Assembly (NCBI GenBank): GCA_031277045.1
Contig: JAISLX010000166.1
Span: 1-11,054, forward strand
Direction: 5' to 3'
Length of the DNA: 11,054 bases
Source of the DNA: Treponema sp.
GTDB taxonomy: Bacteria; Spirochaetota; Spirochaetia; Treponematales; Breznakiellaceae
The translations under genes and the position numbers were made by a program. This document shows positions 1 to 5,911 of the stretch, in pieces (positions within the stretch are counted from its first letter, which is position 1; every line of letters starts with the position of its first letter). The notes beneath the pieces are model-generated. The model made no database searches. It was given only the letters and a program-made list of their open reading frames with translations, and was not told the origin of the DNA.

Positions 1-353
1 CCCACCTGGGTTGCCAGGACGCCCCGGATTTCCAGTTCGCCGTAGGCCTTGGCAATAGTGTTGGGGTTTATCTTGAGGGCCACCGCCAGGGAACGGATGG
101 TGGGCAGCTTGTCCCCCGGCCGCATACGCTCAGACAGAACGGCGTACTCGATCTGCTGGATAATCTGCCGGTAAATCGGCACGCCGTTGGCCGCGTCCAG
201 GGAAAAGCTGATCGCCTGTTCCGGCAGGAGTTTGTCGCGCTCCGTATGTAAAACCCCCCCAAATCGCCGATCAGGCGATTTTTTACTCCGCAGACTCCGT
301 AAGCGGCCCCGGTAACCGGGGATTTTTTGCGGCGCCAAACGCAAAAAATCCAC
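1..353 (-). CDS. GntR-family (YtrA-type) transcriptional regulator, N-terminal part, cut by window edge
   Basis: The minus-strand frame encodes a winged helix-turn-helix of the GntR family: after ISFSLDAANGVPIYRQIIQQ come a recognition region with LPTIRSLAVALKINPNTIAKAY and the wing start GVLATQV. The PIYRQI opening and NPNTIAKAY helix are typical of the short YtrA subfamily, which represses ABC transporter operons that usually follow the regulator; here that side is off the window. The conserved domain begins near 212, but no ATG lies in frame upstream. The frame is open to a TAG at 371-369, and possible starts are GTG at 353-351 and TTG at 344-342 or 338-336, none with a clear ribosome binding site. 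A start at 353 adds about 47 residues translated from the palindrome cluster. I chose the outermost start; the true start may be non-canonical, or the gene may be damaged. Family certain, start uncertain. Confidence 0.75.
   Translation of the reverse strand, partial: MDFLRLAPQKIPGYRGRLRSLRSKKSPDRRFGGVLHTERDKLLPEQAISFSLDAANGVPIYRQIIQQIEYAVLSERMRPGDKLPTIRSLAVALKINPNTIAKAYGELEIRGVLATQV
261..350. repeat. Cluster of three perfect palindromes
   Basis: Three perfect inverted repeats stand side by side: AAATCGCC/GGCGATTT with a 5-nt loop (261-281), CCCCGGT-A-ACCGGGG (307-321), and GATTTTTTGCG/CGCAAAAAATC with an 8-nt loop (321-350). The first two are each followed on the plus strand by six T, so either could act as a terminator in that direction. 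ACTCCG occurs twice between the first and second (285-290, 294-299). The cluster sits between the regulator's operator and its conserved domain and is open in the regulator's frame. It could be a dispersed palindromic element that landed at the gene's start, or a structured leader. Its type cannot be decided without other copies. Confidence 0.6.
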
Positions 354-371
354 AAGCGCAACAGGCTGCTA

Positions 372-393
372 TTGTACTACTCATCTAGTACAA
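372..393 (-). promoter_or_regulatory. Operator-like inverted repeat upstream of the GntR regulator
   Basis: TTGTACTA, six bases, then TAGTACAA form a perfect 8-bp inverted repeat. Size, symmetry and the GTAC/TAGTAC core fit a site for a dimeric GntR/YtrA-type repressor, and its position just upstream of the regulator gene suggests autoregulation. The symmetry is seen directly; the assignment to this regulator is inference from position and family. Confidence 0.7.
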
Positions 394-420
394 CGGTAAA
401 TATATTAGACAAAATGTCAA
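393..420 (-). promoter_or_regulatory. Possible promoter of the GntR regulator
   Basis: On the minus strand a perfect -35 TTGACA (420-415) is followed after 16 bases by TACCGT (398-393), a weak -10. The AT-rich TAATATATT between them is too close to the -35 to be its partner. The predicted -10 touches the operator, so bound repressor would block polymerase. The -35 is convincing, the -10 is not. Confidence 0.4.
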
Positions 421-462
421 GCGGCGGACAGTTCTACCCCCCTTAACCGGTGATAGAGGTCT

Positions 463-480
463 CCGCGCAGCCCGGCGCGG
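463..480. other. GC-rich hairpin between rfu repeats and regulator promoter
   Basis: CCGCGC and GCGCGG form a perfect 6-bp stem around a 6-base loop, directly abutting the tandem repeats. On the minus strand it follows rfuD and the repeats, so it could slow or end rfu transcription, but no T run follows it. No canonical terminator is visible between rfuD and the regulator. Confidence 0.4.
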
Positions 481-698
481 GCGATAGCGGGATTAAAGGA
501 GGCGATAACAGGATTAAAGGAGGCGATAACAGGATTAAAGGAGGCGATAACGGGATTAAAGGAGGCGATAGCGGGACTAAAGGAGGCGATAGCGGGATTA
601 AAGGAGGCGATAGCGGGATTAAAGGAGGCGATAACGGGATTAAAGGAGGCGATAGCGGGATTAAAGGAGGCGATAGCGGGATTAAAGGAGGCGATAAC
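480..698. repeat. Minisatellite: ten 21-bp units plus a partial, each with a Shine-Dalgarno core
   Basis: Units start at 480, 501, 522, 543, 564, 585, 606, 627, 648 and 669, and a partial copy starts at 690. A unit reads GGCGATARCRGG followed by ATTAAAGGA, with variation mainly at AAC/AGC, at AGG/GGG, and one ACT for ATT in the fifth unit. AAAGGAGG is kept at all ten junctions. On the plus strand this is a perfect Shine-Dalgarno sequence; on the minus strand, the direction of rfu transcription, it reads CCTCCTTT, like the 3' tail of 16S rRNA. The array begins six bases after the rfuD stop, so it would be the 3' untranslated part of the rfu mRNA. Because 21 is a multiple of three, frames stay open on both strands; I do not regard them as genes. 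Confidence 0.95.
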
Positions 699-703
699 GG
701 CGG

Positions 704-1582
704 CTATCGTTCCCGCCGGGCTGTGTATACCGACATGCCGATCATGACCAGCAGGGTAAAGATGTTGGGAATGGCGAGGATAAAATCCGCGCTGATATGA
801 AAGATCCCCTGCGCGTAGTTGGAAAAGGCTTCCGCCAGGCCAAAAATAAAGGCCGCCCCCAGAAGCCCCAGGGGTTTCCGGTTTCCCAGAAAGATAACTA
901 CCAGGGCGATCCAGCCCTTTCCGGCGGAGATGTTGGGGACAAAGGCCCCAAGCCCCAGGGAAAGGGAAGAACCGCCGATGCCGCAGCACAGCCCGGATAT
1001 AAGATAGGCGCAGAAGCGGTACCGGTCAGGATTAAGCCCCAGCGAAACCAGCGTGCCGGCGTGGCCGTCGCAGGAACGCAGATGGAATCCAAAAGGGGTT
1101 TGACGGAGGATCACGGCGCTTATGGCAAGAAGCAGCAGGGCTGTGTACACGTAAGGGCTCTGTTCCGAAAAAAGTTCGGCCAGGACCGGGATTGAGGTAA
1201 GATGCGGCGCGGGGAGCGGAGGCAGGTCCGGCAGGTTTACTACTCCCCGTTTGCCGAAAAGGTGGAAGGACAGAACGACCGAAAGTCCCCCGGCAAGCAG
1301 GTTTACCGCCAGCCCCGCGACAAACACATTGGCGCGGAGCTTTAAAATTACCACGGCCAGCAGACAGGACAGCAATGTGGAACTTAGAATTCCCGCGATA
1401 ACCCCGCCGGCCAGGCTCCCCGTGTAATAGGCCGCCGCCGCCGCCGCGAAAGCCCCGGTTAAAAGGAGACCTTCCAGAGCGATGTTAAGCATACCGGACA
1501 GTTCGGTAAAAAGCCCCCCCAGGGCGGCAAAGAGGATGGGGGTCATAATATTCACGGCGCTGCGCAGCAGGGGGAAGCTCAC
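704..1582 (-). CDS. rfuD: Riboflavin ABC transporter, permease subunit RfuD
   Basis: Inner-membrane permease of 292 residues, of the branched-chain-amino-acid/ribose permease family (BPD_transp_2) that pairs with BMP-type binding proteins. Family marks are LNIALEGLLLTGAF (about residues 32-45), SLGLNPDRYRFCAYLISG in the coupling-loop region facing the ATPase, and the C-terminal SAGKGWIALVVIFLGNRKPLG region. About eight to nine hydrophobic segments fill the rest. The start is GTG at 1582, overlapping the rfuC stop as GTGA, with AAAAGGAG about ten bases upstream, so translation is coupled to rfuC. It is the last gene of the operon; the tandem repeat array follows its TAG stop. Relatives move nucleosides; the riboflavin assignment rests on the FMN riboswitch of the operon and on the spirochetal Rfu system. 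Confidence 0.88.
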   Translation of the reverse strand: MSFPLLRSAVNIMTPILFAALGGLFTELSGMLNIALEGLLLTGAFAAAAAAYYTGSLAGGVIAGILSSTLLSCLLAVVILKLRANVFVAGLAVNLLAGGLSVVLSFHLFGKRGVVNLPDLPPLPAPHLTSIPVLAELFSEQSPYVYTALLLLAISAVILRQTPFGFHLRSCDGHAGTLVSLGLNPDRYRFCAYLISGLCCGIGGSSLSLGLGAFVPNISAGKGWIALVVIFLGNRKPLGLLGAAFIFGLAEAFSNYAQGIFHISADFILAIPNIFTLLVMIGMSVYTARRER

Positions 1583-2769
1583 CGGGGGCTACTCCTTTTG
1601 AAAATATCCAGCAGCGTCCGGCTGGTCGCCAGCAGCAGGATAACTCCCTGCACAACGGAGGCCATTTCCAGCGTAACATCGGAAAACTGCATAGCCATCC
1701 GGGCGCCCGCGCCGATCCAGGCGAAAAAAACCGCCGCGGGAATGATGAGGGCGGGCCGAAACCGGGCGATAAGAGCCGCCGCCAGGCCGTTCCAGCCCAG
1801 GCCGGAGGAGAATTCTTTTATCGTGGCGTGGTATGTCCCGTATACCGAAATGCCCCCCGCCAGGCCGTACAAGGCGCCGCTGAGAAACATGGCAAGCATG
1901 GTGATCCGCCCCGTTTCTATGCCCCCGTAGCGGGCAAAAAGCTCGTTGCTGCCGGTCATACGGATTTCGTAACCCACCCTGGTCCGCGACAAAAACACTG
2001 AAACCAGGACTACCGCCCCCAGGGCGGCGTAAAGACCGGCGTTTAGATTTGAAGGGGGAAGAATCAGCGGAAGCCGGAAAAGTTCCGGTATTTTTTCCGT
2101 AGAAAGGAGGTTGGTCTCCCGGTCCATAAAGGGTCCGGTTACACAGTAATTGACGGCCAGGACCAGGGAGCCGGAAATAAGAAAACTGGTGATAAGTTCG
2201 CTGGTGTTCCATTTGGCCCGGCAAAAACCGGAAACCCAGGCCGCGGCTCCGGCAAAAAACGCCCCCGCCAGCAGGGCCGCCGCGATTCCGAACCATCCCG
2301 GAATTACGGGCAGACCCGGCGGCCCGATCCGGTCCCCCAGAGCAATCGCGGCGATGGTGGAAACAAAAGCCCCGGCGTAGATCTGCCCCTCGCCCCCCAG
2401 GTTAAAGCTATTCGCCTTCATGGCGATACAGACCCCCAGTCCGCCGAAGATCAGGGGTACGGCGCCGTTGAGCATATTGCCAAACTGGTAATGATTTTGC
2501 AGGGGGCCCAGAAAGAAATACCACAGTGTCCCGCCGGGGTTTTTGCTAAAAAGAAAAGCCAGGACAACAACCAGGGCCAGGGAAATGACAAGGATAAGAA
2601 CCATGCCGGCGGCGCTGTGGAAACCTGGACGTCGGGGAATTTCCGGACTCTGCAGGCTGCCGGCGGCTGTCTTTGTCCAGGCCGTTCCCGGCGGCCCCTG
2701 GCGGCCCCCCAGCCCCGGCGAAGGCTGTCTGGTCCGCCAGCCCCCTAGTCCGCCGCTATCGCCGCTCAC
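1579..2769 (-). CDS. rfuC: Riboflavin ABC transporter, permease subunit RfuC
   Basis: Second permease of the transporter, 396 residues, expected to form a heterodimer channel with RfuD. The motif SFNLGGEGQIYAGAF (about residues 119-133) matches the LNxGxEGQ signature of this permease family; RMTGSNELFARYGGIETGR is the cytoplasmic coupling region and GLGWNGLAAALIARFRP follows. The first 55 residues are odd: rich in Gly, Pro, Arg and Ser, predicted disordered and cytoplasmic, before the first membrane helix at MVLILVISLALVVVLAFLF. The chosen start is GTG at 2769, overlapping the rfuB stop as GTGA, which favours coupled translation. An internal ATG at the first helix (residue 56) would give a more usual length but lacks a visible ribosome binding site. 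Function certain as ABC permease; substrate inferred from operon context. Confidence 0.88.
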   Translation of the reverse strand: MSGDSGGLGGWRTRQPSPGLGGRQGPPGTAWTKTAAGSLQSPEIPRRPGFHSAAGMVLILVISLALVVVLAFLFSKNPGGTLWYFFLGPLQNHYQFGNMLNGAVPLIFGGLGVCIAMKANSFNLGGEGQIYAGAFVSTIAAIALGDRIGPPGLPVIPGWFGIAAALLAGAFFAGAAAWVSGFCRAKWNTSELITSFLISGSLVLAVNYCVTGPFMDRETNLLSTEKIPELFRLPLILPPSNLNAGLYAALGAVVLVSVFLSRTRVGYEIRMTGSNELFARYGGIETGRITMLAMFLSGALYGLAGGISVYGTYHATIKEFSSGLGWNGLAAALIARFRPALIIPAAVFFAWIGAGARMAMQFSDVTLEMASVVQGVILLLATSRTLLDIFKRSSPR

Positions 2770-4445
2770 GCCGTTCCCCCCAGCATGTACGCGCCAATTT
2801 TCTCTTTGATGTCCGGAATCCCGCCGGTATCCCGCAGTTCCGCCGCCGCCGAACCCCGGTACAGGACGATGATCCGGTCCGCCAGAAAGAGAATCTCGTC
2901 CAAATTGGTGGAGATAAGCAGTACCGCCGCCCCCCGGTCCCGCAGCCGCCGTATCTCGCGGTACACGGCGGCCGCCGCCATCATATCAAGGCCCCAGGCA
3001 GGTTCGGAAAACACGATATAGTCCCGAAACTGGTCAATCTCCCGTGCCAAAATTAACTTTTGGATATTACCCCCCGAAAGGGTCCCCAGGGTCTGGTTCC
3101 AACTGCCGGAAATATTAAAACGCCGGATAAGGTTCTGGGTAAAACCGCGCGCCGCTTTTTGGTCAAAGAAAAAACGGGGGGCAAATTCCCGGCGGCGGTT
3201 CAGGATAAGGTTCTCTTCCACCGTGGCCCCCGGCGCGGTCCCCACCCGCAGACGGTCCGCCGGAACATAGGCTAGGCCCTCCCGGCGCAGACCGGAGGCG
3301 CGGAAGCGGGAAATATCCTTTCCCCGGTGGTAAATCGCCCCCGATGCCGGATGCAGGAAGCCCCCCAGCAGGGCTTCCAGAACCCCCAGGCCGTTGCCCC
3401 CTACCCCGGCAAAACCCAGAATCTCCCCTCCGCGCACCGTAAAGCTTAGGCGATCCAGCAGCGGCTGTTTCTGGCCCTGCCGCCGCACTGTTACATTGTC
3501 AAAGCGCAGCACTTCCCCCGGCCCCTTGTCCGCGCCGGCTGCTTTTTGCGCGCCAGTATCAACCGTCCCGTGTACGGCGGCCGGCTTGCGCGCCCCGGCG
3601 TCAAGCAGTTCCCACACGGCGGCGTCAGTTACCGTTTCCGGCCCGATCATCATGCGGGAAATAGTTTTTATGTCGATCCCGGCGGTCTCCCGCAGGCCCG
3701 CCAGCGCGCCCTGGCGCATCACCGCTACCCGGTCCGCTATTTCCCCAATTTCCGGCAGCTTATGGGTGATAAGGATAATCGACTTGCCCGCAGCCTTCAG
3801 CGCCCGCAGGGTCTTGAACAGCGATACTGTTTCCTGCCGGGTCAGCGCCGCGGTAGGTTCATCAAGGACAAGGATATCCACATCCCGGTAAAGAAGTTTA
3901 AGAATCTCCACCTGCTGTTTCTGCCCCACCGTCAGGCCGTTTACCCGCGTATTCCCCTCAAGGGCAAAGTGGTGGGCTTTGATAAAGGCGTTCACCTGGT
4001 TCAGGGCCTTCCTGTGGTCGTAGAAAATTCCCCACACGCGGGGTTCAACGCCCATAACGACATTTTGGGCCACGGTCAGATCGGGAAAGAGCATAACATG
4101 CTGGTAAACCATGCCGATGCCCAGCCGGTTCGCCGCCAGCGGATTGGCGATTTTTACCTGTCTGCCCCGGATAAAAATTTCCCCTTCGCTGGGCTGTTCT
4201 ACCCCGCAGAGAATCTTCATCAGCGTGGTTTTGCCCGCGCCGTTTTCCCCCGCCAGGCATAGAATTTCCGCCCGCTTTAATTCCAGATTGATCCGGTCGT
4301 TCACCCGGCGGGCCGTACCGGGGTACACTTTGCTGATATTACACAGCCGCGCCGCGTAATCCGCCCCCCCGTGTAAAGCGCCGCGCGGTTCCGCCGCGGC
4401 GGATACCTTTGCTCCGCCGCCGCCCGTTAAGCCTGAATCCATCAT
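2766..4445 (-). CDS. rfuB: Riboflavin ABC transporter, double-domain ATPase RfuB
   Basis: Cytoplasmic ATPase of 559 residues with two ABC domains in one chain, as in the sugar and BMP-linked importers. Domain 1 is canonical: Walker A GENGAGKT (66-73), Q-loop Q115, signature LTVGQKQQ (171-178), Walker B ILVLDE (191-196), switch H228 in ITHK. Domain 2 (about 310-559) has a degenerate Walker A, GVGGNGLG, without the GKT lysine and threonine, but a good signature LSGGNIQK, then VFSEPAWGLD and STN where a switch histidine would be. Only one full ATP site is therefore expected, which is usual for this subfamily. A Gly/Ala-rich leader of about 30 residues and an Ala-rich linker between domains are non-conserved. 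It begins 32 bases after the rfuA stop with ATG-ATG and only a weak ribosome binding site, suggesting coupling to rfuA. Confidence 0.9.
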   Translation of the reverse strand: MMDSGLTGGGGAKVSAAAEPRGALHGGADYAARLCNISKVYPGTARRVNDRINLELKRAEILCLAGENGAGKTTLMKILCGVEQPSEGEIFIRGRQVKIANPLAANRLGIGMVYQHVMLFPDLTVAQNVVMGVEPRVWGIFYDHRKALNQVNAFIKAHHFALEGNTRVNGLTVGQKQQVEILKLLYRDVDILVLDEPTAALTRQETVSLFKTLRALKAAGKSIILITHKLPEIGEIADRVAVMRQGALAGLRETAGIDIKTISRMMIGPETVTDAAVWELLDAGARKPAAVHGTVDTGAQKAAGADKGPGEVLRFDNVTVRRQGQKQPLLDRLSFTVRGGEILGFAGVGGNGLGVLEALLGGFLHPASGAIYHRGKDISRFRASGLRREGLAYVPADRLRVGTAPGATVEENLILNRRREFAPRFFFDQKAARGFTQNLIRRFNISGSWNQTLGTLSGGNIQKLILAREIDQFRDYIVFSEPAWGLDMMAAAAVYREIRRLRDRGAAVLLISTNLDEILFLADRIIVLYRGSAAAELRDTGGIPDIKEKIGAYMLGGTA

Positions 4446-4477
4446 GCCGTGAGTCCGTTAAGCCCGCGCCTGTCCGG

Positions 4478-5515
4478 TCAGCGCAGGGGGGGGACCGTAT
4501 ACTCAATCCGCCCGGCGCGAATGTCGTTCATAAAAGCGCCGAACTTGTCCCGAATATCCTGGGGCAGGGAGGCGATGTAATCAGGATCATCGCTGATAAA
4601 ATCCAGGTAGCCTTCCCTCACGCCAACGGTTCGGGAAGACCCGTAGCTGATCTTCCCCGCGGCGGCGTCGGCAAGGATCTCCTCAGTCAGTTTTTTCTGC
4701 CCCATAAAACCGCAGCCCACGATGACCCCCGGCGCCTGCCGGTACTCGTTGGTGTTGTACCACATGATGTAGGCCCCCCGTCCGGCGGCGTTGTGAATCA
4801 GCCCCTGGGCCGCGCCGCCGGCGATGGAAGCGAACACGTCCACGCCCGAATCGATCATGCTGCCTGAAAGTTCCGCAGCCTTGTTGGCGTCGAACCAGTT
4901 GCCGATAACCCGGAAGTCGAGTTCTATCGCCGGGTCCGCCAGGCGGGCCCCGTCCAGAAAACCGGGAACAATATGTTTGTTAAGGATGGGGTACTCCTGG
5001 GCGGCGATAAATCCGATTTTTTTCGCCGTGTTCGCGTGCGGCATGGAACTGGTGGTTACAAGCCCTGCCAGGTAGCCCAGGAAGAGGGACTGTTCGTACT
5101 GATTGTACAGATAGGTGCTGATCTGGGGATTCCCCTGAAACTCCGCATCGGTAATGACGAATTTCTGGCGGGGGAATTTTTTCCCCACGTTCGCGCAGAT
5201 GCCGGGCAGCGAAGGATTGGAGCCAAGGACCAGATCATACGCGCCGCCGGCCACCAGCGAGGTAAGCTGTTCTTCCCACTCCGCCTGGTTAAAGCCCGCC
5301 TCGTAGACTTTGACCGTAACGCCCGGACGGGACGCGGCGAAAGCCTGCGCGCCTTCTACCAGCAGTTCGTAGGGGGGGCTGCCTGCCACCACGCCGGTGA
5401 TGTAGACCAGTACCGAAAAATCCCCCTCTCCCCCGGCGCGGTTTTCCTTTGTTCCCGCCGCAAAGACCTGCCCCGCCACAAGCAGGGCCATGACTGCCAA
5501 CAGCCTCTTTTTCAT
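4478..5515 (-). CDS. rfuA: Riboflavin-binding periplasmic protein RfuA (BMP family)
   Basis: Substrate-binding protein of the BMP/PnrA family, 345 residues, which captures the ligand in the periplasm and hands it to RfuBCD. The start is ATG at 5515, eight bases after a strong GGAGGT; an upstream TTG in frame at 5548 lacks this. Residues 1-19 form a signal peptide (MKKRLLAVMALLVAGQVFA) cut before AGTKEN. Family marks are LVLGSNPSLPGICANVG, the EQSLFLGYLAG helix, KKIGFIAAQEYPILNKHI, GNWFDANKAAELSGSMIDSG and GVREGYLDF. There is no cysteine at the cleavage site, so unlike many family members it should not be a lipoprotein. An FMN riboswitch and terminator precede the gene, so high FMN should shut it off. 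Binding of riboflavin itself is inferred from this and from spirochetal RfuA; a purine-nucleoside role is the alternative. Confidence 0.88.
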   Translation of the reverse strand: MKKRLLAVMALLVAGQVFAAGTKENRAGGEGDFSVLVYITGVVAGSPPYELLVEGAQAFAASRPGVTVKVYEAGFNQAEWEEQLTSLVAGGAYDLVLGSNPSLPGICANVGKKFPRQKFVITDAEFQGNPQISTYLYNQYEQSLFLGYLAGLVTTSSMPHANTAKKIGFIAAQEYPILNKHIVPGFLDGARLADPAIELDFRVIGNWFDANKAAELSGSMIDSGVDVFASIAGGAAQGLIHNAAGRGAYIMWYNTNEYRQAPGVIVGCGFMGQKKLTEEILADAAAGKISYGSSRTVGVREGYLDFISDDPDYIASLPQDIRDKFGAFMNDIRAGRIEYTVPPLR

Positions 5516-5554
5516 GATCGCGTACCTCCATAACGCCGCCGCGCCCAAAAGTCC

Positions 5555-5590
5555 AAAAAAAAGCCCTCAAGGATCGTTCCTTAAGGGCTT
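5555..5590 (-). terminator. Rho-independent terminator of the FMN riboswitch
   Basis: On the minus strand AAGCCCTTAAGGA, loop ACGA, TCCTTGAGGGCTT form a 13-bp stem with one wobble pair, followed by eight T including the stem end. It lies between the riboswitch and the rfuA ribosome binding site, so it is the expression platform: when FMN binds the aptamer the terminator should form and rfu transcription should stop. I did not identify the antiterminator pairing. Confidence 0.93.
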
Positions 5591-5625
5591 GTCTCCGGAA
5601 ATTCAAGATCGCCTGTGCGGTCATC

Positions 5626-5774
5626 GTTTTTCTTCCGTCCGGACTGTACCGTCGGCGCCGGAATTTCACCGGTTCAATCCCGTCCCGGTTACACCGGGGC
5701 CGGACTCGCGGGCTATACCGCCGGTGGGGAATTACCGCGGCCCTTTCGGGTCCAGTTCACCCCGCCCTGAAAAC
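5626..5774 (-). ncRNA. FMN riboswitch (RFN element)
   Basis: The minus strand carries the RFN blocks in order: AGGGCGGGGTGAA, AATTCCCCACCGGCGGTA, AGCCCGCGAG, GAACCGGTGAAATTCCGG, CGCCGACGGTACAGTCCGGA, closed by a short outer helix of GTTTTC (5774-5769) with GAAAAAC (5632-5626). These are the conserved FMN-binding core and the two matching GTGAAATT hairpins. In the first hairpin the loop is split by an extra 22-base stem-loop (5755-5734). The predicted promoter places the transcript start only a few bases before the aptamer. The riboswitch senses FMN, the product of imported riboflavin, and controls rfuABCD through the terminator downstream. Confidence 0.96.
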
Positions 5775-5783
5775 TTTACCCTA

Positions 5784-5812
5784 TCTTTAGCCCAAGCCGC
5801 TGGAAATGTCAA
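5784..5812 (-). promoter_or_regulatory. Promoter of the rfu operon
   Basis: On the minus strand a perfect -35 TTGACA (5812-5807), a 17-base spacer and -10 TAAAGA (5789-5784) predict a start near 5777, just before the riboswitch. The weak -10 match is balanced by the perfect -35 and ideal spacing. Confidence 0.7.
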
Positions 5813-5840
5813 GGATTCGGAATTTGCCGCCCTTCCGCTA

Positions 5841-5869
5841 TTGACATAAGAGTTAGCGGATGCTATCTT
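5841..5869 (+). promoter_or_regulatory. Promoter of the iron import operon
   Basis: TTGACA (5841-5846), 17 bases, then TATCTT (5864-5869), with transcription expected from about 5876. It is divergent from the rfu promoter; the two -35 boxes are 28 bases apart, so a bound regulator could touch both. Confidence 0.75.
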
Positions 5870-5883
5870 TTATTTTGTTATTG

Positions 5884-5901
5884 TGTTAGCTCGATCTAAC
5901 A
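5884..5901 (+). promoter_or_regulatory. Inverted repeat at the start of the iron operon transcript, possible metal-repressor site
   Basis: TGTTAG, six bases, CTAACA form a perfect inverted repeat between the predicted transcription start and the ribosome binding site AGGAGG (5901-5906), with which it shares one base. The TTAG/CTAA core recalls DtxR-family metal regulator sites, such as treponemal TroR, but the spacing differs from the DtxR consensus. It could also fold in the RNA and affect ribosome access. Role is inference. Confidence 0.45.
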
Positions 5902-5911
5902 GGAGGCTTTG

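Noticed and set aside
68..361. Minus-strand 97-codon frame across the palindromes, with KNRLIGDLGGF
   Set aside because: The neighbouring frame encodes an unmistakable GntR DNA-binding domain over the same bases; this frame is its shadow.
283..384. Minus-strand 33-codon frame starting at ATG inside the operator and ending in the first palindrome
   Set aside because: No ribosome binding site, composition set by the palindromes, no similarity recognised. A leader peptide is possible but unsupported.
480..698. CRISPR array
   Set aside because: Units are directly contiguous 21-bp repeats without unique spacers, and no cas genes are near.
450..800. Plus-strand open frame of 116 codons with repeated GDSGIKG units preceded by good ribosome sites
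   Set aside because: The 21-bp repeat keeps all frames open, the start is a GTG before the repeats, and the frame runs antisense into rfuD. Better explained as a minisatellite by-product.
417..989. Minus-strand open frame with repeated IASFNPA units
   Set aside because: It overlaps rfuD in another frame and is created by the same tandem repeat; rfuD has clear family motifs in its own frame.
4486..4493. Run of eight G at the 3' end of rfuA, and seven-C runs at 254-260 and in the FTR1 signal peptide region, as possible phase-variation tracts
   Set aside because: Such runs are common in this GC-rich sequence; the rfuA run lies at the last codons where slippage would matter little. No sign of frame damage.
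2766..5515. Purine nucleoside transporter (PnrABCDE-type) instead of riboflavin
   Set aside because: The protein families alone allow it, but the complete FMN riboswitch with terminator directly upstream favours riboflavin.
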